Shown in pieces: positions 5,852-13,840 of a DNA stretch of 16,740 nucleotides. The notes under the pieces are model-generated. The model was not told where the DNA came from. It did no database searches and saw nothing but the letters and a program-made list of their open reading frames with translations. Made by a program: the position numbers and the translations under genes. Numbering within the stretch: the first letter of the stretch is position 1; the number at the start of each line of letters is the position of its first letter. Origin of the DNA: Coriobacteriia bacterium (GTDB lineage Bacteria; Actinomycetota; Coriobacteriia; Coriobacteriales; UBA8131); contig WRFC01000006.1 in NCBI GenBank assembly GCA_009779015.1, positions 1 through 16,740 on the forward strand, written 5' to 3'.

Positions 5852-8392
5852 ATGAAGGCAACTATCAATATCCCAATCGGTGGCATGCACTGTGTCAATT
5901 GCGCACAACGTCTGGAGAAGGCCCTGGCAGCCGCACCTGGCGTCTTGCAGGCCAGTGTGAACTTTGCCACCGAAAAGGCCTTAGTCGTCTATGACCATGA
6001 CCAGATCACACCCACCCGCCTCGAGCAAGTCATCAAAGGCGCCGGCTACAGCGCACTGAACTTCGATTTGGCCGACTCCACGGCTGCCGAGCTGGAGTTT
6101 CAGGCCAACGAGCAAAAAAGCCTCTGGCGGCGCTTGATCATTGCCGCCATTGCCGCGCTGCCCCTGCTCTACCTGGCTATGGCGCCGATGATCAGTAGCG
6201 CAATTCCTTATCCCCCATTTTTAGAGCCGATGAATGCGCCTCTGGCCAGCGCTTTGACCCAGTTTGTGCTTTGCGCGGTGGCCATTGCAGCCGGTTATAG
6301 CTTTTTTACCGGCGGTTTTAAGGCCGTCATCCAGCGCAGCCCCAACATGGACACCCTGATTGCCTTGGGCAGCGGCACGGCCTTTGTCTACAGCACGGCC
6401 AATACCCTGCTGATCGGCCTGGGCAACCATGCCCTGGTGCACGAGCTGTACTTTGAGGCGGCTGCCATGATTATCGCGCTGATCTCGCTGGGCAAGGCCC
6501 TCGAGCACCTGACCAAGGGCAAGGCCGGCGCCGCCTTGCGCTCGCTGATGCAGCTGGCGCCCCAGACCGCGCTGGTGCTGCGCGACGGCCAAGAGGTCGA
6601 GGTACCGGCCGCCCAAGTCGTGCCCGGCGATATCTTGGCCGTTAAGCCCGGCATGCGTATACCCGTTGACGGCCAAGTGCTCGAAGGCCAAAGCGCCGTT
6701 GATGAGAGCGCCCTGACGGGCGAGAGCCTGGCTGCCGATAAGGCGCCGGGCGACCAGGTCTTTGCGGCCACCCTGAACACCACGGGCAGCCTGCGTTTTG
6801 TTGCCCAAGAAGTGGGCAGTCAGACGGTCATGGCGCGCATCATCCAGACGGTCGAAGAGGCGCAGGGTAAAAAGGCCCCGATTGCCCGGCTGGCCGACCG
6901 GGTGGCCGGCATCTTTGTGCCTCTGGTTTTCTCGATTGCCCTGGCCGCCGCCATCCTCTGGTATTTTTTGACCGCCTTTGGCCTCTTTGCCCTGCCGCCC
7001 GATACAGGCAGCCTGGGGTTTGCCCTGCGCATCTTCATCTCGGTCCTGGTTATCGCCTGCCCCTGTGCCATGGGGCTGGCCACACCGGTGGCCATCATGG
7101 TGGGCAGCGGCGAAGGCGCCCATTGGGGCATCCTCTACCGCAGTGGCGCGGCCCTCGAGCAGGCCGGACGCATCGACACTGTGGCCTTTGACAAGACCGG
7201 CACGCTGACCGAGGGCAGCCTGCGGCTGACCGATGTCATCCCGGTGGCCGGTTTCTCGCGCTGGGGCACAAACGTCCCCGATGTACTGGCCAGCGTCAGC
7301 GATAACCGCGCGCTCTTTGCCTTGGTCGGCAACGACGATGCCATGAAGGCCCTGGTCGGCGCAGACAACAACCTGCTCTTCAGCTTGGCAGCCAGTGTCG
7401 AGACGCACTCTGAGCACCCTCTGGCCCATGCCATCCTCGCGGCCGCAGAGAGCCGGGGCACTTTGACCTGGCCGGTCACCGACTTTCAGGCGCAGCCCGG
7501 GTCGGGCGTGCGTGCCCAAGTCAACGGGCGTGACGTCTTGGCCGGCAACCGTCGGCTGATGCAAGATTCGGGGGTCGAGACCGATAGCCTGGGCAGCTTT
7601 GCCGATTCACTGTCCAAGGCCGGCAAGACCTCGGTCTTTCTGGCGGTCGATGGCGAGCTGGCCGGTATCTTGGCGTTATCTGACACGCTCAAGGCCTCAA
7701 GCCGCAGCCTCATGCGCTGGCTGGCCAAAAACGGCCTGTCCACGCTTTTGATCAGCGGCGATAACTACCACGCGGCCAGCGCGGCCGCCACAAAGCTGGG
7801 CATCGCCGAAGTCTACTCCGAGGTCTTGCCGGACGAGAAGGCACAGGTCATCGCAGGCCTGCAAGCCCAAGGCCGCCATGTGGCAATGGTCGGCGACGGC
7901 ATCAACGACGCCGTTGCCCTAACCCAGGCCGACACCGGTGTGGCCATCGGCAATGGCACCGACATCGCCATCGAGTCGGCCGACATCGTCTTGATGCACG
8001 ACGACCTGATCAACGTCGCCCGCGCCATCAGCCTGGCGCGGGCGACGCTGCGCACAATCAAGCAGAACCTCTTTTGGGCCTTTGCCTTCAACACCATCAG
8101 CATCCCCATCGCCGCCGGGCTGCTCTACGTCTTTGGCGGCCCGCTCTTAAACCCGATGATCTCGGCCGCTGCCATGAGCGCCAGCTCGCTGATCGTCATG
8201 GGCAACGCACTTCGGCTGCGCAGCCAGCGTCGAAAACTCGCCGCCATCACAACAACCGGCGAACCCGGCCTGGGGCCGGATATTGCGTCGAGCGCTGCGG
8301 CAAACGTCAGACCTGAAAAGAAGGCCAGCGTCACAGCCAGCGCAGCCGACCAGCAAACCAGCCAAACTACTGAAGGGTATACACATGGTTAA
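5852..8392 (+). CDS. copA: Copper-exporting P1B-type ATPase (CopA)
   Basis: This 846-residue pump should use ATP to move Cu(I) out of the cytoplasm across the membrane. It has one N-terminal HMA domain with metal site M12-H-C14-V-N-C17. The actuator motif is TGES (289-292), the transmembrane metal site CPC (403-405), the phosphorylation motif DKTGT (447-451), the nucleotide-binding HP pair (522-523) and the hinge GDGIND (681-686). In the last membrane helices it has MSASS (775-779), matching the Cu(I) MxxSS motif. The usual YN of helix 7 is FN here (746-747), so the Tyr ligand is missing. Residues 795-846 form a polar tail beyond the usual end. The start at ATG 5852 has only a weak A/G-rich upstream stretch. 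Its last eight bases overlap the threonine synthase gene. Confidence 0.95.
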   Translation: MKATINIPIGGMHCVNCAQRLEKALAAAPGVLQASVNFATEKALVVYDHDQITPTRLEQVIKGAGYSALNFDLADSTAAELEFQANEQKSLWRRLIIAAIAALPLLYLAMAPMISSAIPYPPFLEPMNAPLASALTQFVLCAVAIAAGYSFFTGGFKAVIQRSPNMDTLIALGSGTAFVYSTANTLLIGLGNHALVHELYFEAAAMIIALISLGKALEHLTKGKAGAALRSLMQLAPQTALVLRDGQEVEVPAAQVVPGDILAVKPGMRIPVDGQVLEGQSAVDESALTGESLAADKAPGDQVFAATLNTTGSLRFVAQEVGSQTVMARIIQTVEEAQGKKAPIARLADRVAGIFVPLVFSIALAAAILWYFLTAFGLFALPPDTGSLGFALRIFISVLVIACPCAMGLATPVAIMVGSGEGAHWGILYRSGAALEQAGRIDTVAFDKTGTLTEGSLRLTDVIPVAGFSRWGTNVPDVLASVSDNRALFALVGNDDAMKALVGADNNLLFSLAASVETHSEHPLAHAILAAAESRGTLTWPVTDFQAQPGSGVRAQVNGRDVLAGNRRLMQDSGVETDSLGSFADSLSKAGKTSVFLAVDGELAGILALSDTLKASSRSLMRWLAKNGLSTLLISGDNYHAASAAATKLGIAEVYSEVLPDEKAQVIAGLQAQGRHVAMVGDGINDAVALTQADTGVAIGNGTDIAIESADIVLMHDDLINVARAISLARATLRTIKQNLFWAFAFNTISIPIAAGLLYVFGGPLLNPMISAAAMSASSLIVMGNALRLRSQRRKLAAITTTGEPGLGPDIASSAAANVRPEKKASVTASAADQQTSQTTEGYTHG

Positions 8393-9971
8393 CCAAGCAC
8401 AAAAAGGTGCACGCGAGGGCAATCGTTACATCGACACGCGTGGACAGAGCCCCAAACCCCTCGAGTTCTCTGAAGTCATAATCCAGGGTCTGGCTCAAGG
8501 CGGCGGCCTGTTTGTACCGGTCACGCTGCCCCGCCTGACTCTAGACGACATCCTCGACCTCAGCCAAATGCCTTACGCTGCCCAAGGTGCGCGCATCTAT
8601 GAGCACTTTGAGGTGGACTTTGCCGCCGATCAGATCGCCAGCCTGATGACCCAGGCCTACGGCCGCAACTTTGACGATCCGGCAATCGCCCCCCTGGTCA
8701 GCCTCGACGAGCAGACGCACGTGCTAGAGCTCTGGCATGGCCCGACCGCCGCTTTCAAAGACATGGCCCTGCAGTGCCTCCCCCATTTCTTCTCAGCCGC
8801 CTTAGCGCGCCAAGCCGAGGCCGGCAGCCCGCCGCCCGACCAATTGATCTTGGTCGCGACCTCAGGCGACACCGGCTCGTCGGCGCTCGAGGGGTTCAAG
8901 GACCGCGACCACGTGGGAATCATCACGTTTTATCCGGACGGCGGGGTCAGCGATATCCAGTGGCGGCAGATGGCGACGGCCGCAGGCAGCAATGTCGGTG
9001 CCTTTGGCCTACGCGGAAACTTTGACGACTGCCAGACCTCGGTCAAGGCGGCCTTTTCAGACGCCGCTTTTAACGAACGTCTGCTGCGCGAGCATCAGGT
9101 CAGCCTCTCGAGCGCCAACTCCATCAACTGGGGGCGCCTGCTGCCGCAAGTCGTCTATTACGTCAGCGCCTACGCCCGTCTCGTGGCCTCTGGCCGCTTA
9201 CAAGCCGGAGAAGAGCTTGACGTCTGCGTGCCAACCGGTAACTTTGGCAACATCTTGGCCGCCTGGTATGCCCGCGAGATCGGGACCCCGATCGGACAGC
9301 TCTACTGTGCCAGCAATGAGAACCATGTGCTGACCGATTTTATCAACACCGGTGTCTATGACATCAGCCAACGCAGCTTCAAGCTAACGCCCTCGCCTTC
9401 GATGGACATTTTGATCTCGAGCAACCTCGAGCGGCAGCTCTTTGAGCTGAACGGGCGCGACCCCGAGGTCATCTGTCAGTGGATGGCCGGACTGCGCGAG
9501 CAGGGGCGCTTTGAGGTGGACAGCGAGACCTTTGACTACCTGCAGGCCGACTTCAGGGCCGATTGGGTGACCAGCGACGATGGCCTGGCCACAATCCGCC
9601 AGGTTTATGAGAAATACGGCTACTTGCTTGACCCGCATACGGCGATCGCCTATCAAGTGGCCGAGCGGCTACGCGACCACAAGCAAAAGCCAATCCTCGT
9701 TGTCGCCACCGCACATTGGGCAAAATTCGCTGCCAATGTCGCAAAAAGCCTGCTTGGCATCACGGTTGATCAAGACTTACCGGCTGAACTGCGCGACTTG
9801 AGCGGTCTGGCCTTGAACGACTGGCTCTGCGAGAGGTATGACGGCCTTACAATACCCGCGACATTAGCTGCATTGGGCGACCGCCCAGTACAGTTCAGCG
9901 AAATCTGCGACTCTAGTACACAAAGTGTCGAAGCCACAGTATTAGAATGGCTTGGGCGAAAGAAAATCTAA
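8385..9971 (+). CDS. thrC: Threonine synthase
   Basis: This PLP enzyme of 528 residues converts O-phosphohomoserine to threonine and phosphate in the cytoplasm. The PLP lysine is Lys125 in HGPTAAFKDMALQ. Other family motifs are SGDTGSSALEGF, PTGNFGNILAAWYA (phosphate-binding loop) and ASNENHVLTDF. Its length matches the long form of the family found in fungi and many bacteria. The start is ATG 8385, with GAAGGG eight bases upstream; a TTG 102 bases earlier stays in frame but would lie within copA coding sequence and lacks such a site. The 8-bp overlap with copA implies coupled translation, though no functional link is known. No leader peptide or attenuator is seen ahead of it, because that region is copA coding sequence. 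Confidence 0.96.
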   Translation: MVNQAQKGAREGNRYIDTRGQSPKPLEFSEVIIQGLAQGGGLFVPVTLPRLTLDDILDLSQMPYAAQGARIYEHFEVDFAADQIASLMTQAYGRNFDDPAIAPLVSLDEQTHVLELWHGPTAAFKDMALQCLPHFFSAALARQAEAGSPPPDQLILVATSGDTGSSALEGFKDRDHVGIITFYPDGGVSDIQWRQMATAAGSNVGAFGLRGNFDDCQTSVKAAFSDAAFNERLLREHQVSLSSANSINWGRLLPQVVYYVSAYARLVASGRLQAGEELDVCVPTGNFGNILAAWYAREIGTPIGQLYCASNENHVLTDFINTGVYDISQRSFKLTPSPSMDILISSNLERQLFELNGRDPEVICQWMAGLREQGRFEVDSETFDYLQADFRADWVTSDDGLATIRQVYEKYGYLLDPHTAIAYQVAERLRDHKQKPILVVATAHWAKFAANVAKSLLGITVDQDLPAELRDLSGLALNDWLCERYDGLTIPATLAALGDRPVQFSEICDSSTQSVEATVLEWLGRKKI

Positions 9972-9996
9972 ATCCGTTCATAGATTTGAGGAAACT

Positions 9997-10350
9997 ATGA
10001 AAAGCATGGATCATCTTGACATGCAGGTTCGTCTAACGATTTTTTCGGATAACCAAGAGGAGGCCGGCACCTTTGGAAAGGGTGTGGCCACGCTTCTCGA
10101 AGGTATTCGCAACCATGGTTCTCTGAACGCTTCGGCCAAGCAGATCCACATGGCCTATTCCAAGGCTTGGCGCATCATCAAAGAGGCCGAATCGTGTTTG
10201 GGTTTTGCGCTTTTAGAAAGGCAGGGGGCGCTGGGTTCGACCCTGACCGACGAAGGGCTAAAGCTTCTTGATGTTTACCAGCAGCTCGAAAGCGAGTCTA
10301 CGAACCAACTCGATAAAAGGTTTCACGAGCTACTGAAGATCTCTGAATAA
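9997..10350 (+). CDS. ModE/LysR-like winged-helix DNA-binding protein
   Basis: This 117-residue protein consists almost entirely of one winged helix-turn-helix domain. GSLNASAKQIHMAYSKAWRI (41-60), then ALLERQ and LTDEGLKLL, match the N-terminal domain of the molybdate regulator ModE and the LysR fold. There is no TOBE domain for molybdate and no LysR effector domain, so the ligand, if any, is unknown. ATG 9997 is chosen because GAGGAA (9989-9994) stands just ahead of it. It lies 25 bp after thrC on the same strand and is probably the last gene of that transcript, since terminator hairpins follow. It could regulate a distant molybdoenzyme or transporter, but nothing here shows that. Confidence 0.8.
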   Translation: MKSMDHLDMQVRLTIFSDNQEEAGTFGKGVATLLEGIRNHGSLNASAKQIHMAYSKAWRIIKEAESCLGFALLERQGALGSTLTDEGLKLLDVYQQLESESTNQLDKRFHELLKISE

Positions 10351-10369
10351 CAAACCCAGCCACCAACAG

Positions 10370-10403
10370 AAAAAACCAGCACTTTGACCGCAAAGGCCGG
10401 TTT
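10370..10403 (-). terminator. Intrinsic terminator downstream of cydB
   Basis: On the minus strand AAACCGGC and CTTTG pair with CAAAG and GCTGGTTT around a CGGT loop, with one bulged base and one mismatch. The hairpin runs into TTTTTT (complement of 10375-10370). It would stop cydAB transcripts that pass the first hairpin at 10452-10487. Confidence 0.6.
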
Positions 10404-10451
10404 AAAACAGCGCCAATAACCGGTGCCATAGCTGCAAAAAACCACAAAAAC

Positions 10452-10487
10452 AAAGTACCCGGCCACTCCACTGACCGGGTACTTTTT
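10452..10487. terminator. Bidirectional terminator between the ModE-like gene and cydB
   Basis: AAAGTACCCGG (10452-10462) pairs perfectly with CCGGGTACTTT (10475-10485). The plus strand ends in TTTTT (10483-10487) and the minus strand continues TTTGTTTTTG. It separates two convergent transcription units. The 200-bp spacer holds otherwise only the second hairpin at 10370-10403 and a short ATGTCA-CA-TGACAT palindrome (10513-10526). Confidence 0.9.
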
Positions 10488-10553
10488 AATCTCCAGCAAC
10501 CTCCGCCACTAAATGTCACATGACATCACGCGATGCGACAACATTAGCTCCTA

Positions 10554-11654
10554 TCAATAGCCACCGGTCTCGACATCGGCTTCGGCGATGCGACCCCTAA
10601 AGGTCCTGTAGATCACGATGTGATAGAGCAGCACCAAGGGCAGGCCGATGCAAGTGATAATTGTCATGGCCGTCAACGTGTAAGCCGAGTTGGACGAATT
10701 AAAGATGGTCAGCGAGCTAGCCGTGTCTGCCGCACCCGGAACAAAGAAGTAGGTGACAACGCCCGCAGGATTCATAGCGGCCGGTATCAGGTTCGGGAAG
10801 AGCGAGCCCGCTGTGATGCCAATCAGGGCAACCGGGATCAGACAACCGGCCAAGAAGGCCCAGAGGTCGTTGCGGTTGACCATGAAGAGGCGTGCCAGCA
10901 CCCAACCGACAGCACAGACTGCTGCCGCCGCAAAGGCCACCGGCATAGCAATGCGGTCGGAGCCGAACTGCGGATAGACAGCCAAGAAGAAGTAGACGCT
11001 GACGAGCACGAAGACCACCAGCTGGATGATGCTGAACATCGAGCGCATCTTAATGGCGCGCTGACGCACGAGGCTCTCTAGCGGTGCCTTGAGGCAGAGC
11101 CACGACGCACCGTGTGCGATAAAGGTGACCAGCCCCATGATGGCGCAAAGCAGGGCAAACGGATTGAGCAGTGAGAAGAAGCCGCCAACATAGTCTCCGT
11201 GGCTGTTTAATACGACGCCTTGGATAACGTTTCCGATCGCTGCGCCAAAGAGCAGGGCAGGAAGCAGGCTGCCCACAAAGAACGCGCCGTTCCAGAACTT
11301 CCGCCACTTGGCATCGCGCGCTGCGTACTCGATGGCGATCGCCCTGAAAATCAAGCCGAACAAAACGAGCATGATGGCTAGATAAAAGCCCGAGAAACTC
11401 GTTGCGTAGGCCGGTGGGAAGGCCGCGAAGAGGGCGCCACCAGCCGTCAGCAGCCAAACCTCGTTGCCATCCCAGATCGGGCCAATGGCGCGACGCACGA
11501 TCGCCTTCTCAGGCTCGGTCTTGGCCACAAAGGGAGAGAGGATACCCGACCCCAGGTCAAAGCCGTCAAGAATGAAGTATCCGACCAGAAGAACAGAGAT
11601 CAAGAGGAACCAGAGAATCTGTAAAACCGCATGAGCATCAATTACTGCTGGCAT
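10554..11654 (-). CDS. cydB: Cytochrome bd quinol oxidase subunit II
   Basis: This 366-residue polytopic membrane subunit pairs with CydA in the bd-type oxidase, which reduces O2 to water with quinol. The family signatures LQILWFLLI, FILDGFDLGSG (residues about 27-37) and GPIWDGNEVWLLTAGGALFA (58-77) are all present, and about eight to nine hydrophobic helices follow. I chose ATG 11654, two bases after the cydA stop, because GAAGGG lies eight bases upstream. A GTG at 11660, which overlaps the cydA stop as GTGA, would put that site only two bases away. No cydX-like small gene and no cydCD transporter genes follow; cydB is the last gene before the terminators. Confidence 0.96.
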   Translation of the reverse strand: MPAVIDAHAVLQILWFLLISVLLVGYFILDGFDLGSGILSPFVAKTEPEKAIVRRAIGPIWDGNEVWLLTAGGALFAAFPPAYATSFSGFYLAIMLVLFGLIFRAIAIEYAARDAKWRKFWNGAFFVGSLLPALLFGAAIGNVIQGVVLNSHGDYVGGFFSLLNPFALLCAIMGLVTFIAHGASWLCLKAPLESLVRQRAIKMRSMFSIIQLVVFVLVSVYFFLAVYPQFGSDRIAMPVAFAAAAVCAVGWVLARLFMVNRNDLWAFLAGCLIPVALIGITAGSLFPNLIPAAMNPAGVVTYFFVPGAADTASSLTIFNSSNSAYTLTAMTIITCIGLPLVLLYHIVIYRTFRGRIAEADVETGGY

Positions 11655-11656
11655 AC

Positions 11657-13159
11657 TCACTCACCGCCCTTCGGCTCATTATCATCAGGTGTCTTAGTAT
11701 CAGGCGCCTCATTGATAGGCATGACAACCGGATCTGCCGATGCCGCGATCAAGACCGGCTCATCGGATGCCGAAGCCGGCACCGCAGCCTCTGGGCCCCT
11801 CTTGATCAGGCCGAGCACGATGCGCAGCCAGGCGATGAAGAGGATCACATAGAAGATGATGAAGAGCAGGATGGTGATGATCAGCTCAGGCGAGCTGACA
11901 ATCGGCGAGACGCCGTCAGCGGTCAAGAGCAGGTTGTAAACGACCCAGGGCTGACGTCCGACCTCGGCAACCAACCAACCGGATTGGATGCACAGGAAGG
12001 GGATCAGCGGGCCAAAGACAACGAACCCGAACAGCACCTTGTTGATCTTGCCCTTGTTTGCTTTCTTCAAACCGACCCCCGCCAGGATCAGCCAGACGAT
12101 GAGCAAGAAATAAAGCGCGACCATCAGGTGATAAGCCTGGAAAGTCAGGTTCACAGGCGGTGTGCCGCCCTGATAGCTTTGAAGCTTGACCCCGTCATAG
12201 GCCGCAAAACTCGTTACCGCATGCTTGAGTGTGTTCAAGCCAGGGTACGGCGTATTAAAGTTCCACGAAGCCAAGAAGCTTGTTCCGCCGGGAATGCTGA
12301 TGAACGTGTGCGTGGTCTGCGTTGCGTCATCGACCCAGCCAAAGAGCGAGAGCGGTACTGCGCCATCTTGGTACTGGCCTTCCATGGCAGCCAGTTTCGA
12401 GGGCTGCTCTTCAGCCACTGCCGTGGCCTGCAGGTGGGCAAACGGGAGCATCAAAACGACTGTCACGATACCGACGATCAGGCCGGTCTTCACAAACCTC
12501 TTGCCATGCTCGATGTTGATGCCCTTCTTCAGATACCAGGCGCCCACGGCCATGGCACAGAACGAGCCGAGGATCAGCAACGAGTCAACCGTATGTAGAT
12601 AGCGTGGAACCGTGGACGGGTTGAATGCGGCCGCCCAGAAGTTGTTCAGTATCGCCCGGCTGCCATCTGCGGCGATCTCAAAGCCGGCCGGGGTCTGCAT
12701 CCAGGAGTTGGCAATCAAGATCCAGAGGGCCGAGAGTGCGGCACCGCCGAAGACCAACCAAGTCGAAGCCAGATAGAACTTCTTCGAGACCTTTTTTCGG
12801 CCGAAGAGGACGATGCCCAAGAAGACCGACTCTAAGAAGAAGGCCAGAAGGGCTTCTGCCGCAAGCGGGGCTCCAAAGATATCACCGACATAACGAGCAT
12901 AATCAGCCCAGTTGGTACCAAAGCTGAACTCCATCGTGATACCGGTTGCCACACCGATGGCAAAGGTCGTCGTAAAGATCTTCGCCCAGAAATGTGTTGC
13001 CGCCTTGTCCTTTGGGTCCCCGGATCTGTAGTGGCGCGTCTCCATGAGCGCTGTTATCAATCCGAGACCTATGGAAAGTGGAACAAAGAGGAAATGGAAA
13101 ATGATTACAAGAGCAAACTGCAGACGCGACAACATTAAGGCATCTGACAAGATATCCAT
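11657..13159 (-). CDS. cydA: Cytochrome bd quinol oxidase subunit I
   Basis: This 500-residue subunit carries the three hemes and the quinol site. Heme ligands align well with E. coli CydA: His22 (b595), and His189 and Met346 (b558), in HFLFVPLSIG, PRYLHTVDS and YHLMVALYF. NSWMQTPAGF, EEQPSKLAAMEG (Lys255 and Glu260 of the quinol loop) and GWLVAEVGRQPW are also present. The Q-loop is short, as in Gram-positive enzymes. Residues about 455-500 form an Ala/Pro/Asp-rich tail not needed by the family. The start at ATG 13159 has an excellent AGGAGGGG site; an in-frame start 60 bases earlier would place that site inside the gene. It is co-transcribed with cydB from the promoter at 13243-13271. Confidence 0.96.
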   Translation of the reverse strand: MDILSDALMLSRLQFALVIIFHFLFVPLSIGLGLITALMETRHYRSGDPKDKAATHFWAKIFTTTFAIGVATGITMEFSFGTNWADYARYVGDIFGAPLAAEALLAFFLESVFLGIVLFGRKKVSKKFYLASTWLVFGGAALSALWILIANSWMQTPAGFEIAADGSRAILNNFWAAAFNPSTVPRYLHTVDSLLILGSFCAMAVGAWYLKKGINIEHGKRFVKTGLIVGIVTVVLMLPFAHLQATAVAEEQPSKLAAMEGQYQDGAVPLSLFGWVDDATQTTHTFISIPGGTSFLASWNFNTPYPGLNTLKHAVTSFAAYDGVKLQSYQGGTPPVNLTFQAYHLMVALYFLLIVWLILAGVGLKKANKGKINKVLFGFVVFGPLIPFLCIQSGWLVAEVGRQPWVVYNLLLTADGVSPIVSSPELIITILLFIIFYVILFIAWLRIVLGLIKRGPEAAVPASASDEPVLIAASADPVVMPINEAPDTKTPDDNEPKGGE

Positions 13160-13162
13160 CTT

Positions 13163-13170
13163 CCCCTCCT
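13163..13170 (-). promoter_or_regulatory. Strong ribosome binding site of cydA
   Basis: The minus strand reads AGGAGGGG followed by AAG and ATG, nearly perfect anti-16S complementarity. It decides ATG 13159 over the longer in-frame start at 13219. Confidence 0.85.
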
Positions 13171-13207
13171 TTCCTTTGGTCAGCCGACTCGCGATCGGCG
13201 CTAACTT

Positions 13208-13230
13208 AATGCTACTCAAGCGGTAGCATT
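13208..13230. promoter_or_regulatory. Inverted repeat in the cydA leader, candidate operator
   Basis: AATGCTAC (13208-13215) and GTAGCATT (13223-13230) are perfect 8-bp arms around seven bases. On the minus strand it begins 12 bases after the -10 element, so it covers roughly the first transcribed bases. That position suits a repressor site or a leader hairpin. Confidence 0.5.
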
Positions 13231-13242
13231 TACCTACTGTCC

Positions 13243-13271
13243 ATAATACCTTTTGGCCGTTACCGATTCAA
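13243..13271 (-). promoter_or_regulatory. Promoter of cydAB
   Basis: On the minus strand TTGAAT (13271-13266) and TATTAT (13248-13243) are separated by exactly 17 bases, matching four or five of six consensus bases each. They lie about 85 bp ahead of the cydA start. The remaining AT-rich part of the spacer, 13272-13348, shows no gene and no clear terminator for the hydrogenase operon. Confidence 0.75.
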
Positions 13272-13348
13272 GGCCTGATTGTTATCATATTGTAGCAATT
13301 TGGTGGTTTTGTTGACAAAGTACAAAAATTACAGCTTACAAACTTTTA

Positions 13349-13840
13349 CTATAAGCGAATTATCGGGCTACCCTGGTCCGCCAGCCAACCCTCGATCGCC
13401 ACGAGTACGGCCGGGATGGCGTCTTCGAGCGGCAAAGAGAGGCCGATATGTGCCTCGAGGGAGTTGATCTCTTTGACCTGGACACCCAGGCAATCGACCT
13501 TTGGATCGATGCCGACCAAAGCAGCGGCCGCCAAGACATCGGTCAGCCGAAGGTCATGTGCGCCTTTGAGACCGCTATAGCTGGCCATTTGGTCAGGTGT
13601 AAAACTCAAGACCGTACCCGGAGCAAAACCGGTGTGGTCCAAGGCATCGACGATCAGGACCTTGTCCGCCGCCCGCAGGTCAGCCAGAATGGCCATCCCC
13701 ATGACGCCCCGGTCGAGGACCAAGACATTGTCTGGCAGTTGATATGAAGAGAGGAGCTCGGACGCGACACGCGGCCCGAGCCCCTCATCATGCATCAGCA
13801 GGTTGCCGACGCAAAGCACCGTTAAACGGTCTAAAGTCAC
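13349..13840 (-). CDS. hyaD: [NiFe] hydrogenase maturation endopeptidase (HyaD/HybD family)
   Basis: This 163-residue protease should cut the C-terminal tail off the hydrogenase large subunit encoded two genes upstream, once nickel is inserted. The family start LTVLCVGNLLMHDEGLGPRV contains Glu19, and Asp65 (IVDALD) and His95 (GAHDLRL) follow at spacings close to Glu16, Asp62 and His93 of HybD, the nickel-sensing ligands. The length is normal for the family. It starts with GTG 13840, overlapping the cytochrome b gene stop as GTGA (13837-13840), with no good ribosome site of its own, so translation is likely coupled. It is the last gene of the operon. The symbol is assigned by family and position only. 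Confidence 0.93.
   Translation of the reverse strand: MTLDRLTVLCVGNLLMHDEGLGPRVASELLSSYQLPDNVLVLDRGVMGMAILADLRAADKVLIVDALDHTGFAPGTVLSFTPDQMASYSGLKGAHDLRLTDVLAAAALVGIDPKVDCLGVQVKEINSLEAHIGLSLPLEDAIPAVLVAIEGWLADQGSPIIRL

Noticed and set aside
6221..7564. A 447-residue minus-strand open frame opposite copA
   Set aside because: All P-type ATPase motifs are on the plus strand. The opposite frame is His/Gly/Gln-rich with no recognisable domain.
10513..10526. ATGTCA-CA-TGACAT palindrome as a regulator site
   Set aside because: It lies downstream of both convergent genes, where no promoter is expected, and is short enough to arise by chance.
11655..11660. GTG 11660 as the start of cydB
   Set aside because: It leaves only two bases to the GAAGGG site; ATG 11654 has normal spacing and fits the family N-terminus.
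13309..13320. TTTGTTGACAAA as a redox-repressor (Rex-like) site for cydAB
   Set aside because: It lacks the full TTGTGAA-N4-TTCACAA pattern and sits well upstream of the promoter, so the match is too weak to call.
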